From Aedes albopictus (taxonomy: Eukaryota > Arthropoda > Insecta > Diptera > Culicidae), in the NCBI RefSeq assembly GCF_035046485.1, contig NC_085137.1:254098733-254162732 (forward strand): a stretch of DNA of 64,000 nt. The letters run 5' to 3'. How positions within the stretch are numbered: position 1 is the first letter of the stretch; each line of letters opens with the position of its first letter. The notes below the pieces were generated by a model. The model did no database searches and was not told the DNA's origin. It was given only the letters and a program-made list of their open reading frames with translations. This document shows, one piece after another, positions 11,132-22,745 of this stretch. The position numbers and the translations under genes were made by a program.

Positions 11132-11599
11132 GTGCCGCCAATTTCGAGTGTACCAAACTCTCCACAAAGGGGGTTTCGCCTTCGTGGGTTCCGCTTTTTG
11201 ACAACCCCTGCTCGCGTGTGAACATGCCTTTACCGCCTGATGCCAGCCGGGAGAAATTTCTAGATTTGCTCCGCCAGCGCGACTACCGCTACCGCAGCGC
11301 AGGGTAGCCAAACTTTCGATTTTCCCCTCCACTGACAGACACGCGCCAGAGCTTGGACATAACAGACGCTACGTTGCTGAAGAGTTGGTGGCTCGCTCCA
11401 TTCAAACGCAAGCATAAAGGAAAAATTTTCTTGTTGCGGAGTCGGCCATCTTGGTTGAAGAAAATTTTGAGTGTGCATCACAGTCAGTGCGCCCAAAGGG
11501 AGAAAAAAAAAACTTCGAGTGAAGCCGATTTTCGGTGTGCGGTGTGTTTGATTACAGTGATTCAGTGAAACTCGGTTGTAATTAACTATTCGTTGGAAA
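11132..11599 (+). promoter_or_regulatory. 5' flank and probable 5' UTR of SPS1
   Basis: GC-richer than its surroundings and lies directly upstream of the SPS1 start codon. No TATA box or certain initiator was identified. The ORF at 11029-11307 that runs from the MITE into this stretch joins unrelated sequences and is rejected as a gene. Confidence 0.35.
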
Positions 11600-14500
11600 A
11601 TGGGTGATTATCATCACGATTCGCTTGGAGCTACCCAGCTCGATATGGGCGGCAATCCGGGAATGGTGCTGCGGCGTGCCTTCGATCCGACCGCCCACGA
11701 CCTAGAGGCTTCGTTCCGATTGACGCGCTTCGCCGATTTGAAAGGCCGCGGCTGCAAAGTGCCCAAGGACGTACTGGAGAAGTTGGTCTCGTCGCTGCAG
11801 CAGGATTACACCCAGGATCCGGATGCGGCCTACCTGTCCATGTCCTCGCCGCGCATCGGAATCGGTCTGGATTGTTCGGTGATTCCGCTGCGGCACGGTG
11901 GCCTCTGCATGGTCCAGACGACGGACTTCTTCTACCCGATTGTGGACGATCCGTACATGATGGGCAAAATCGCCTGTGCCAACGTCCTGAGCGATCTGTA
12001 CGCCATGGGAGTGACCGAGTGCGACAACATGCTGATGCTGCTCGCCGTCAGCACCAAAATGACCGAGAAGGAGCGCGACGTGGTCATTCCGCTGATTATG
12101 CGAGGATTCAAGGTAAGAAATTGGGGCTGGGGGTGAAGAAAAGCCGGTATCAACAATAATAAGTCACCTAAAATTGGAAGGGGCCTAGTTTCTTTTGATA
12201 CGATTGGCAAATTTTAGCTGACGTTACATCATTCGGGGCCTATCCGTTACAATGTAATTTTAGTTTTCGTGTGTTATTTTAGGCTATAGATTTGTCTTTC
12301 TTGTTTCTAGTTAGTAATTCTAGTTAATTTACTTATGAAAACATAAGATAAGTTAATAACATGATGCTATTATAGTAAATTGTAAATTGTAATTTATTAT
12401 TCAACGTAAACCTGTCAGTTACATTAACTTTTAACCAAGTCAAGTATCAAGTATAGTACAGATCTTGAAATACTCAAGGACAAGGTATTTGGAGTGCATA
12501 GCTCCAATTTTCTCGAGCACAAATCTGAGAACCATCATACGTATCTGGCTGAAAAAGTAACTTGATGCTTGCTTCCCCACAGTAAACATTGAGTTAAATT
12601 TTTAGCCAAATCCGTTTGACGGTTCTCTAGATTTGTACTCGAGAAAGTTTAAGCTGTGTACTCCAAATATCTTGTCCTTAATAATAGGTAACCGTCCAAC
12701 CTTCATGGTATCAGCTGGAGAAGAAGCATTCTGGGCGTCTACAACTTCGAAAGTCTAGAATCCTCAGCGAATTTTATGTAACAGGGAAAACCCTGGAATA
12801 TTAAGGGAAATTTTACACCGATAAAACATTGCATTGGATGGTATGAATAACAAGTAACGTCCCATGTGCATTTTTGGCAATATTGAGATTTTGCAGTTTA
12901 TGAACATGAATCATAGTGTACTGTCCAGAGACGAATGCCCCAGAGGTTAAGTCTCTCTAAACAAAAAAAAAAAAAAAAGTGTACTATCATATAAGGAAAT
13001 AAAATCATATACAAACTGAATAGAATTCATCTCACTGACAGATGACTTGAATTCAGCTCACATGAATCGCGGGTTTAGACGGGGCAAGTGAGACGATTTC
13101 GTTTGACTTGAATGAAAAAGTTCAACATGTTCAACTTTCGTTCAAGTCAAGTGAGTTGCTCTTTCCGGAGACTCGTTTTACGATTTGGCATGCTGTCCTC
13201 TTTCAAGATAGCGGCTCCTTTATGGTTCATTGCCGTGTGAGCCTTTAGTTTTAAGTTATTTTTGTAATGTTATTTGAAAAGAAAAAGAGGTTTTGTGCCT
13301 CTTTGAGAAAGATTTCGTTTTTGAAATGCCGAAATCACTCAAAGGGGTTTTTCCCTCTTTCTAAATTTCAAGTTAAAATAAACAATAACCACAGACAAAC
13401 AGACGTCTCACTCTACTCACTTCTCATCGTTACCCTTTTTAACGGTTAGTTCAAATATTTTGTAGTTCGCAAATCGCTCGGTCACGGCGCTCGCATCGTT
13501 TTTGCTCCAGTTTGACGTTTGCTCACTACTGCCACCTACTGAGTGGTTTGCGTAACACAGCCTGGTTAGCATTGGGCGATTATGTTTTCGTGACGACGTT
13601 TTTTATCGCAATTTGTTCCAAGTGATACGTCTGTTTGTCTGTGCAATAACAATACAGTCGACTCTCTATATCTCGATATTGAAGGGACCATCGAGATAAG
13701 GAGAGATCGATGTGAAGAACCAATTTGTAATGCACACTAGATTGAAAAACCCTCCGTAACTAGGAAAAACCGTCAACAAACAGATGTCACTTTGCATTCC
13801 CAGAATGTTTTGCACCTACGAAACGAGATCTAGTAACCTGATAACACAGACAAACAGACGTCGCACTCTAGTCACTTCTCATCGTTACCTTTTTAACGAC
13901 TAGTTCAAATATTTTGTAGTTCGCAAATCGCTCGGTTGCGGCGCTCGCATCGTTTTTGCTCCTGTTTGACGTTTGCTCACTACCGCCGCCTACTGAGTGA
14001 TTTGCGTAACACAGCTTGGTTAGCATTGGGCGATTATATTTTCGTGACGATGATTTTTATCGCAGTTTGTTCCAAGTGACACGTCTGTTTGTCTGTGCTG
14101 ATAATATGGGCATATCGACATATGGAGAGCAAATCTAGACCAAAAACTAATCAGATCGCATCGAGATGAGGAGATATCGAGATAAGGACACAGACAAACA
14201 GACATATCACTTAGAAGAAAATTGCTTCCAAAACATCGTTTGGCATCTTACTAGCACCCTCTAGAATGCTCAGTCCGAAGCATTCATTTGCAAGTGTTGT
14301 TTCCCTCGGCTCGATGTAACAATTTTGCAGGTGACGACTCCCCCGTGGCGTCATGCATTCATAAAACATGAATGAAGGTTCATGATTGAGTCATTTTATG
14401 TAAACGTTGATCGGCGTCGCGTTCATTTCTCAGCAAAATTGAGGCACAGCAGCGCCACCATGACAGATGCGAGCACAGTCCGAACCACACTTTATTTTCA

Positions 14501-16787
14501 AAATGACCGTTAAATTGTGCGATGATTGTGATTTGAGTAGTGTGTCTGTTTGTCTGTGATAAGGAGATATCGACATGTAGAGAGTATAGACACTATAGAT
14601 TCCATAGACTCGCGGAGACATGGTTGAGCAATTCGACTTTAGTGTGTTTTACCATGAATTTAGAGTGTACCGAGCGAATATGACGTCACGCAATCCATTA
14701 TCGCTATTGAAATCGTGACGTCATGCTCGTTTGGCTACACGAACTGACAGTTCGTTTGGCTACAGTTGTCTTCGCCTTCGCGAGTCTATGGAATCTATAG
14801 TGTCTATAGTAGAGAGGTAAAATGTATGCAGATTGAAGGGACCGACCAATACATCGAGATAGAGAGAGATATCGAGATGTAGAACATCGACATGTGGAGA
14901 GTCGACTGTAACAATAAGTGAGTTGCTCATGTGAGATGAATGGTGGTGTTTACTACACGTTCAATTCGCATTCAATTGGGCATTTTCCATTGACTTGAAT
15001 CAAGTCAATTGCACTGTCTAAACCAGGCGTTAGTGAGATCGGAGAAACGTCAGACTCCCGCCTGCTGATTGGCTGCGACGACTTCATCCGCGACCAGTGA
15101 AGAGAATTGTAAGACAAAAGAGGCACGAAACAGGCAACAAAGAAGACGAGGCGATTACTCTTTATCCCAACTGGTAACATGATCTCGAAAATTGTTGTTG
15201 CAGACAAAACGAAACCTGAATTTGTTGCGTACTTTTCAATTCGTGAATAATTACCAACCCAAAATAGAAACTTTTTGATGATACATCTTCAGCAGTGTTG
15301 CATTGTTTACCGACTCGAAAATCACTATGCAAGCCTTAAAAATCTCTAATCTAGTGTTGTACGATCTTTGTCCTATTCTGTTCAAGTTGAGACAAACCTA
15401 TGTCGCATTGGGTAGAATGTCGCAACAAATTCAGGTTGCGACATTGTCGTTATTGTTGCGCGATGGTTGAATTTTGATTCACTGTCCGCGACGGATTCTA
15501 ATCTTCGCGTTCGATAAGGGGGGAAACCGTCAATATTTGCCTCACGAACCTCCGACACTATATCGGAAATATAATTCAAAAATGTTCGCAAAGTTATCTT
15601 CTTTTTTCGGCGCTTGCAGCGCACTCAACCACGTTTGTCATAATCCGGAAGTTTTTTCACCAGATCTTGGATCTTGGAAAACTCTTCAAGTGCACATCCA
15701 CTTCTATGGGTCACGAGACGCCTCTGGCGCTTTCCTTACTTTTTCGGCAAGGACTTTCAGAAAATCGCCACCAAAAGCATTTCTAAAGACAAGGTGTAAA
15801 TAGTGGACTGGTCTCAGCGAGAATTACTCAGTTACGGTGCTCTGACATGCTGACAATGTATTGTCGATCATCATATTCGTGATGTTCGTCTGACTAACAT
15901 GCCTCTTTATGTAAACTAACATGCTTGCCAATATGTCACGCAACTTCAATTGAACAACCATACAAAACAATTATAAAACTTTATCAAATGTTTGCCACCT
16001 TGCCCTATAAATATGCATGGTGATCCATTTTGTGACTGTTCCTCATTAACTAAATTTGCCTTAATGACCTAAAGTAAACAATTTGATCTACTCTCTTTCG
16101 CAGGATTCCGCTCTAGAGGCCGGTACGTCCGTGACTGGAGGTCAAAGCGTTGTCAACCCTTGGTGCACGATCGGAGGAGTTGCGACCACCATTTGCCAGC
16201 AAAATGAATTCATCGTCCCGGACAATGCCGTCGTGGGCGATGTGCTAGTCCTGACCAAGGCCCTCGGAACTCAAGTGGCCGTCAATGCTCACCAATGGCT
16301 CGATCAGTCGGAACGCTGGAACCGCATCAAGCTGGTCGTCTCCGAAGAGGACGTTCGCAAAGCCTACCATCGAGCGATGGACTCCATGTCCCGGTTGAAC
16401 CGAATCGCCGCTCGGTTGATGCACAAGTACAACGCCCACGGAGCCACGGATATCACCGGATTCGGTCTGCTTGGTCACGCCCAAACGCTGGCCTCCCATC
16501 AGAAGAACGACGTATCCTTCGTCATCCATAACCTGCCGGTGATCGCGAAAATGGCCGCCGTGGCCAAGGCCTGCGGTAACATGTTCCAGCTGTTGCAGGG
16601 CCACTCGGCGGAAACTTCCGGAGGATTGCTGATCTGCTTGCCACGTGAACAGGCCGCCGCCTACTGCAAGGACATCGAGAAGCAGGAAGGATGCCAAGCA
16701 TGGATCATTGGCATCGTCGAGAAGGGCAATCGCACCGCTCGAATCATCGACAAACCACGAGTGATCGAAGTTCCCGCTAAAGAGTAA
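11600..16787 (+). CDS. SelD: selenophosphate synthetase 1 (selenide, water dikinase-like, Arg form)
   Basis: Two coding exons: 11600-12112 (171 codons, ends AAG|GTAAG) and 16104-16787 (after CTTTCGCAG), phase 0, giving 398 residues, close to the ~390 usual for animal SPS1. Exon 1 carries the N-terminal part with LKGRGCKVP (residues 48-55), the glycine-rich loop and the QTTDFF / [17 protein letters not shown] core. Exon 2 begins [20 protein letters not shown] and includes [15 protein letters not shown], the AIRS-type ATP-binding fold. Residue 50, where selenoprotein SPS2 has Sec and bacterial SelD often Cys, is Arg (CGC codon). By established knowledge such SPS1 proteins do not make selenophosphate; in flies the gene is essential and tied to redox balance. 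The 3991-bp intron is packed with nested transposons, none in an exon. The gene looks intact. Confidence 0.95.
12478..12682. mobile_element. hairpin MITE in SPS1 intron
   Basis: AAGGACAAGGTATTTGGAGT at the left is matched inverted at the right (TACTCCAAATATCTTGTCCTT). Similarity continues inward for about 60 bp (TTCTCGAG...ACAAATCT...GAGAACC). The target duplication was not resolved. Confidence 0.65.
13390..13643. mobile_element. 7-bp-TSD element, copy M1
   Basis: Perfect 17-bp TIRs CACAGACAAACAGACGT at both ends. The 7-bp target duplication CAATAAC lies at 13383-13389 and 13644-13650. The 254-bp interior is closely similar to M2 (13845-14097). Non-coding. Confidence 0.9.
13845..14097. mobile_element. 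7-bp-TSD element, copy M2
   Basis: TIRs CACAGACAAACAGACGT at both ends. Exact 7-bp target duplication CTGATAA (13838-13844 and 14098-14104). 253 bp, sister of M1. Inserted in the TA element 13655-14908. Confidence 0.9.
14189..14558. mobile_element. 7-bp-TSD element, copy M3
   Basis: Ends CACAGACAAACAGACAT and, inverted, CACAGACAAACAGACAC. Exact 7-bp duplication ATAAGGA (14182-14188 and 14559-14565). The 370-bp interior differs from M1/M2, so it is a separate subfamily. Inserted in the same TA element. Confidence 0.88.
14587..14806. mobile_element. TA-flanked MITE with 28-bp perfect TIRs
   Basis: Starts TAGACACTATAGATTCCATA and ends with its exact inverse; the arms match without mismatch for 28 bp through CTCGCG. 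TA flanks at 14585-14586 and 14807-14808. 220 bp, non-coding, inside the element 13655-14908. Perfect arms suggest it is young. Confidence 0.88.
15183..15460. repeat. inverted repeat in SPS1 intron
   Basis: CCTGAATTTGTTGCG near 15220 recurs inverted as CGCAACAAATTCAGG near 15420. Possibly another MITE remnant; the ends are not defined. No coding content. Confidence 0.4.
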
Positions 16788-17488
16788 GATCTCTCAATCT
16801 AGCGTTCTTTCCTTCTTTCATTATCCAGTTTTTGACGAATCCGACCGACAAAGGATTATCTGTTAAGATATTCTACTGTAAGTTTGAACAATTCCACAAT
16901 CTGCTGAAGTAAAACTACACCTAATGATCACAATCACTGGGCAGAGAATATGTTTTTACACGGTTTTATTATATTCTATTTTTGATTCAAAACCTATTTT
17001 CATTGTTCAATAACTAATGATGTTTGATTTTCAGCAATAATGTACACTTCATTGCACAATATTTTTGAATCAAAAGTAGAATATTCAGAACCGGGGAACA
17101 ACTATTTTCTGCATCATTTGAGCTCTTTTTATCTGTAGAAAGTAAGAAATCAGATTCTTTATAAAACTTAAGTTTCTATTAGTGTTTTATCAGAGTGAAA
17201 AGAAGTAAGCCAGTCAAGAATGTAAGAGCAAGAGACAGACAAGCAGAAGTGTAACAAACAAAATAGACGTAAGCTCATTTAACATGTTTTCTCCTAAATC
17301 CAACTGTATCACCGGTATAAATACTATTGATAAAAAATATAAAATTTACTGTGGTGAGCACGCAAGCCAATTGCGAATACATGCATAATATAAATTTTTC
17401 GTTTTATGAAAAAGCATTCAAATATATTTTAAAAAAAAAACTGCGATTGCAGGCAAAAAACTTTTTTTAAACGATAGAATATGGAAAT

Positions 17489-17494
17489 AATAAA
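17489..17494 (+). terminator. candidate polyadenylation signal of SPS1
   Basis: AATAAA about 700 bases after the SPS1 stop, in AT-rich DNA with no other gene. It is the only canonical hexamer I noticed downstream of the stop, and the 3' end is unproven. The stretch 16788-17600 otherwise shows nothing but probable 3' UTR and AT-rich DNA. Confidence 0.35.
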
Positions 17495-17630
17495 TTTAAT
17501 CAAAACATGTTTCATTTTATTATTTTTTCCGAAAGTCTGAATTACATTTTAGAGTTGTTTAAAAAGTTGCATGATCATTGGGGAGGAGCACGCTAAAACT
17601 ACTCAGCACTAAAATGTGTAAGACCTACTC

Positions 17631-17885
17631 ATAAGTGCATAATTTCCAGACCACACAAAAATGAGTGACAGTTACACATTCTCAAAAAACAGCTCGTACA
17701 CTCGTCTAGATGCGAAATGTTGATTTTTTTTTGTTTTCCAAGGTCACTAGTAAACCTAGCTAGATTGGCGTACAAAAATTTTTGAGAATTTAACGATTTT
17801 GCGGACACTGGAGCTGATTTTGTAAATGTGCAAGGGTTACACATTTTTGGTGTAGTCTGGAAATTATGCACTTTAGTGCTGAGCG
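17631..17885. mobile_element. MITE with long TIRs
   Basis: TAAGTGCATAATTTCCAGAC at the left recurs inverted at the right end (GTCTGGAAATTATGCACTT), and the arms continue inward through ACACAAAAATG. CTCAGCACTAAA lies just outside the left arm and, inverted, at the right end, so the true left end may be near 17606. Lies next to the RTE LINE's 3' tail. Confidence 0.65.
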
Positions 17886-17929
17886 GCGTTAGCGTGAGAA
17901 TGAATATGATACCGCTCATTTACATACAT

Positions 17930-20900
17930 ACATTTATTTGTTCAACATCATTAAGACAAGACATAACAATAGTACGATACAACACTTCATCCTCGGTCGC
18001 GCCCAGGTCACGCTCCACTTGGTCCGCCCATCGTGCTCTCTGCACTCCACGCCTTCTTGTGCCAACCGGATCCGTTGCAAACACCAGCTTTGCAGGGTTG
18101 TTGTCCGGCATTCTTGCAACATGCCCTGCCCACCGTATCCTTCTGGATGCTAGGTTCGCCGCAAAGTGCAGCGAGCTCGTGGTTCATCCTTCTCCGCCAC
18201 ACACCGTTCTCCTGCACACCGCCGAAGATCGTCCTTAGCTCGCGTCGCTCGAAAACTCCGAGTGCTTGCAGGTCCTCCTCGAGCATCGGCCATGTCTCGT
18301 GTCCGTAGAGGACTACCGGTCTTATTAGCGATTTGTACATGGTGCATTTGGTGCGTGGGTGAATCTTTTTCGACCGCAGTTTCTTCTGGAGCCCGTAGTA
18401 GGCCCGACATCCGCTGATGATGCGCCTCCGAATTTCACGACTCACGTTGTTGTCAGCCGTCAATAAGGATCCGAGGTAGACGAATTCCTCCCACCTCGAA
18501 AGTATCCCCGTCTATCGTAACACTCTACCCAGACGGATCCGGTCGTGTTCGGTTCCGCCTACCAGCATGTACTTTGTTTTTGAGGTATTCACCATCAGTC
18601 CGACCTTTGCTGCTTCGCGTTTCAGGCGGGTATACAGCTCTGCCACCGTTCCAAATGTTCTTGCAATAATGTCCATGTCGTCCGCAAAGCACACAAATTG
18701 ACCGGATTTTGTGAAAATCGTTCCCCGGCTGTTGAGCCTGGCTCGTCGCATCACACCTTCCAGAGCGATGTTGAAGAGTAGGCATGAGAGTCCATCACCG
18801 TGTCGCAGTCCCCGGCGAGATTCGAATGAACTGGATAGTTCACCCGAAACCCTTACGCAGTTTTGCACACCTTCCATCGTTGCTTTAATCAGTCTAGTCA
18901 GCTTCCCAGGAAAGCCGTTTTCGTCCATGATTCTCCATAGCTCTGCGCGGTCGATACTGTCGTATGCCGCTTTGAAGTCGATGAACAGGTGATGCGTTGG
19001 TGCCTGGTATTCACGGCATTTCTGGAGGATTTTGATAACTTCCCACGAACTCATTCGTTTTAGGTGACAAACGACGGAAGATGATCTGGGATAGCACTTT
19101 GTAGGCAGCATTCAAAATAGTGATCGCCCTGAAGTTCTCACATTCCAAATGGTCGCCTTTCTCGTGAATGGGGCAGATTACCTCTTCCTTCCACTCCTCC
19201 GGTAGCTGTTCGGTTTCCCAGATCCTGACTATCAGCCGATGCAGACAGGTGGCCAACTTTTCTGGGCCCATCTTGATGAGTTCAGCTGCGATACCGTCCT
19301 TACCAGTTGCTTTGTTGGTTTTGAGCTGGTGAATGGCATCCTACCTTAACTTCCCTCAGCGTGGGAGTTGGTCCATTTCCGTCCTCCGCTGAACTGGCGT
19401 CGTCGTTTCCTCCGTTGCCGTGGGCTCCCGTGCCTACGTTTTAGTGCTGAGCGGTTTTACTGTGCTGCATATTTCGGCTCGCGGCACGAAGCCGTTGCGG
19501 GATGCGTTGAGCTTCTGATAGAACTTCCGTGTTTCTTGGGAACGGCACAGCAGTTCCATTTCTTCACACTCCGCTTCTTCCAGGCGGCGCTTTTTCTCCC
19601 GAAAGAGGCGGGTCTGCTGGTTCCGCTTCTGTTTGTAACGATCCACGTTCTGTCGAGTCCCTTGCTGCAGCATTACCGCCCTCGCTGCGATCTTCTCCAA
19701 AACCGTTCTGCACTCTTCGTCGAACCATTCGTTCCGTAGATTCCGTTCCACGTACCCGATGGTGCTCTCTGCTGCGTCGTTGATGGCTGCTTTCACTGTA
19801 CTCTAGCAGTCCTCTAGAGGGGCCTCATCGAGCTCGCCCTCGTCTGGCAACGCGGCCTTGAGATTCTGCGCGTATGCTGAGGCGACATCCGATAACTTCA
19901 GTCGCTCTAGGTTGTACCGTGGCGGTCGCCGGTACTGTACATTGTTGATGACGGAGAGTTTTGGGCGCAGTTTGACCATCACCAGATAGTGGTCGGAGTC
20001 GATGTTGGCGCCACGATAGGTCCTGACGTCGATAATGTCGGAGAAGTGCCGTCCGTCAATCAGGACGTGGTCGATTTGAGATTCCGTCTGCTGTGGTAAT
20101 CTCCAGGTGTAACGATAAGGGAGGCTGTGTTGGAAAAAGGTGCTACGAATGCCCATATTTTTGAAGGCGACGAAATCGAGTCGTAGGCCGTTTTCGTTCG
20201 TGTTTGCTAGTGGGCGCTGAACTTACCAATCGTCGGTCTGAATTCCTCCTCCTAGCCTACCTGAGCGTTCAAATCTCCTATGATGATCTTGACATCGTGG
20301 CTTGGGCAGCGATCGTACTCGCGTTCGAGCTGCGCGTAAAATGCGTCCTTGTCATCATCAGTGCTTCCGGAGTGTGATCTGTGCACGTTTATTATGCTGA
20401 AGTTGAAGAATCGGCCCTTGAACCTCAACCTGTACATTCTTTCGTCGATCGGCCACCAACCGATCACGCGCCTCTGCGTATCACCCATCACGATGAAAGC
20501 TGTTCCCAGCTCGCGTGTGTTGCCGCAGCTCTGGTAGATGGTATAATTACCTCTAAACGTTCGCACCATGGATCCTGTCCGATGCCGAACCCGCGGTCCT
20601 TCAGTAGATCGGCGAGTATGCGGGTGCTCCCAATGAAGTTGAGAGATCGGCAGTCCCACGTACCGAGTTTCCAATCGCAAGTCCTTTTTGTTCGCTGGGG
20701 TCGGTGCCGTTGGTCTCGGTTCGTATTATTCTGTTGCTGATTCTCCGTTACAATGTTTTTTTTACGGCTGGCTCGTAGGGCCTGACACCAACCCCCTACT
20801 TTCCGGAGGACCATAGTGCACAGTTGAGCTTAGAGTCCTTCCCTGGCACTCGGACGTAGATCAGCCGCCCCTAACATGGGGATCAGACGATGTTGTGAGC

Positions 20901-21130
20901 CACTCCTCCTGGAGAACAGACGCTCAGGTTTACCGAAGCAAACCCCCCCTTCCCTGTCAGCCTACGACCAAAGTTCCCACCGGAGTTGGTTACCCGATCT
21001 TCCCTAAGGTTGCTCATAGTTTCCGGCCGGTACCGCGAGGAGGTAGGGATAGGAGTTGCTAGGCAGAGGCTAGTGGATCACAATGGGATCTGAATTGCGC
21101 AGCATACCCAGCCTTTACCGTGGCGAAGAT
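17930..21130 (-). pseudogene. decayed RTE-clade LINE
   Basis: Minus-strand homologue of the LINE at 30.5-33.7 kb. Pieces of the apurinic-type endonuclease (about 19803-20760, including IIGDLNAQVG and DSDHYLVMVKLRP) and reverse transcriptase (about 18512-19271, including HLFIDFKAAYDSIDRAELW and VCFADDMDII) are recognisable, then the C-terminal GRACCKNAGQQP-like region in a shifted frame near 18100. At least five frameshifts or stops break it. The 5' end reaches about 21,100 (a region unlike that of the 30.5-kb copy) and the 3' end is a TACATACATACATTTATTTG tail near 17925. The catalytic FADD is intact in this dead copy. Confidence 0.85.
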
Positions 21131-21312
21131 ATGGGCCTAAAAATTACGTGTTTTTGAGGGGGTGACCCCAAACTTTTGATCGAGAGTGTACTTCAAACGG
21201 AATCGCCCTAGCAATTTTCGTTCAGTGCGTTTTTTTTCGTGACGGAAAGAGTCAATAAATTTAATAAATACAGCCAGCCCCATTTGATTTGACGTTTTGT
21301 TTTAACTCCGTA

Positions 21313-21549
21313 TACTGCCCTTCTAAGCATATCTGTCCCATGTTGTTTTGCATTCTTACCGTGTTTTTCTCAGTAACAGAGCCATTTGATGTTAATTTAA
21401 TATTTTTTTCATTTTGCATCACAAATAAATATTCCACGATAACGTCAAGCATCTTTCTGACATTGATTTTTAGTTGTCGCTTAAGTTAGAGCGGTGGGAC
21501 AGTATGCGTAGAAAAACAACATGGTACAGATATGCTTAGAACGGCAGTA
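21313..21549. mobile_element. TA-flanked MITE with ~38-bp TIRs
   Basis: TACTGCCCTTCTAAGCATAT at the left pairs with the inverted right end (ATATGCTTAGAACGGCAGTA); similarity runs on through CTGTCCCATGTTGTTTT with few mismatches. TA at 21311-21312 and 21550-21551. AT-rich, non-coding. Confidence 0.8.
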
Positions 21550-21790
21550 TAGAGATAAGTGACATTTCAACACACGAACACTAGCGTAAATTTTTCCTCA
21601 CACAAAAGTGCACGCCGATTGAAAGGCTATTCAGATTGCATATGAAAATATTACCCAATCGAATTGGGTAAAACGGGTAAATAATGATAAAACTAACGTC
21701 CGGGGCAAGAGTGCAAATATTTTCCTCGCAGTTTCACAACTACATCTACAAAAAAAGGCACGCTTACATTTGAACGTGATTAACTCTATA

Positions 21791-22002
21791 TTGTCTATCC
21801 GGTTGGAATCAAGACCGACATTCAAACAAAAATTGCAATTTTCTTGGTCCACAAGTGTCGCAACTGTTTCGCATCTAGTGCGCTGTGTTGCTGACAACAA
21901 CGGGAAGGATGCGCACTACTTTTGACATGATTAAAAAACGTCGCGAGTTGGGTCGCGTCGCGACTTGATTGTGCGAAGTCCGGTTTGGTGGCGGCCCGAC
22001 AA
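21791..22002. mobile_element. TA-flanked MITE, copy 2
   Basis: Same family as 10296-10507: TTGTCTATCCGG start and GGCGGCCCGACAA end, TA on both sides (21789-21790 and 22003-22004). Differences from copy 1 are scattered substitutions. Confidence 0.75.
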
Positions 22003-22117
22003 TACTAGGACGCAGAATAAAGCGATGCTTGCTCATTTCTTGAGTGAATTTTCCACGCATCGAGATATGCCAAGAAATCAGTTGCGATCTGCGTACTACC
22101 CAATAGATTGAAAAAAG

Positions 22118-22745
22118 AATGACAGCTTTTTCAACCCGTTTCTGTTTCAGCGATGGCTTTCAACATAGGGTAGAAGCTTCAGTTTTGGTCAGCCCGGAGT
22201 TTTGGCCATAGTGCGATATTCAGCCTGTAACGATCTAAATTGGCATAAATTTATTTTTTACTAGTAGATTCTAGTATAATAATATGATTGCAGCTGTTAA
22301 AACCATACATTTTGATTAAAAACCAGAAGAAAAAAATAATTTTCCTTAAAAAATCAGCTCCCATATATCTATTTTGGCCAGGGTGCTTCTAATTTGGCCA
22401 CTCCCATAAGAAATACACGTGATTGGCCAAAATAGAAACCAAAGCTAAGAATATGGCCAAAACTGCGGCAAGACTTCTATTTTGGCCAGTGCCACTTTTA
22501 ATACAAAAATCAAGTATTGGCTTGATTTCTGCATTTTTCTAATAAAGTATAGATCGAAACCTTTCATTTAACACATTGGTAGTTTTCATTGGATTATTGG
22601 TTATTTTTATAAAAATAATTTCCCTTAGACTGGCCAAAACCGGTGCCCGCACCCTACATGTATAGAAAAGAGGAAAAAATCGATAGAAAGATACAAAGTT
22701 CTAAGATTGGGACAGGCCAGCGATTGGACCTAAGCTTCTTCATCG
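22118..22745 (-). mobile_element. tRNA-headed SINE fragment split by a MITE
   Basis: Bases 22118-22167 and 22655-22745 together resemble 54145-54290 of the intact SINE in BEL (CTTTTTCAACCCGTT, GATAGAAAGATACAAAGT, then a degraded GGCCAGCGATTG tRNA-like head). The SINE was later split by the TA element 22168-22654. Confidence 0.6.
22168..22654. mobile_element. TA-flanked MITE inside a SINE
   Basis: Ends GGGTAG and, inverted, GGGTGC, with related subterminal GTTTTGGTCAG / GTTTTGGCCAG. TA at 22166-22167 and 22655-22656. The word TTTTGGCCA and its inverse recur many times inside. Non-coding. Confidence 0.65.

Larger units (their letters stand above)
13655..14908. mobile_element. TA-flanked element carrying three nested elements
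   Basis: Termini CAGTCGACTCTC and its inverted copy GAGAGTCGACTG are flanked by TA on both sides (13653-13654 and 14909-14910). Internal words such as ATCGAGATAAGGAGA recur as CGAGATATCTC-like inverted sequence. Subtracting M2, M3 and the 14587 MITE leaves about 395 bp. The pattern fits a Tc1/mariner/pogo-type MITE. Confidence 0.75.
13162..14915 (+). mobile_element. retroposon with AACAAT-type tail, itself nested
   Basis: A 13-bp direct repeat AAGTGAGTTGCTC flanks it exactly (13149-13161 and 14916-14928). The body is about 230 bp and ends in an AATAACAATAAC-type tail that was later hit twice: by the 7-bp-TSD element at 13390 and by the TA element at 13655. Tail and duplication together indicate target-primed insertion; the family is not recognised. 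Confidence 0.6.
13072..15024. mobile_element. outermost MITE of the intron nest
   Basis: GGTTTAGAC (13072-13080) and its inverted copy GTCTAAACC (15016-15024) bound sequence with the GTTCAA/TTGAAC- and ACTTGAAT-rich ends seen in a common Aedes MITE type. A retroposon (13162-14915) splits it. Without its insertions the element would be about 190 bp. Confidence 0.55.

Noticed and set aside
11029..11307. 92-codon ORF upstream of SPS1
   Set aside because: It crosses the right end of the MITE at 11123, so its two halves come from unrelated DNA.
12113..12159. Continuation of the SPS1 exon 1 frame past 12112
   Set aside because: The GTAAG donor and the phase-0 junction to [10 protein letters not shown] at 16104 match the conserved protein; the extension is intron read-through.
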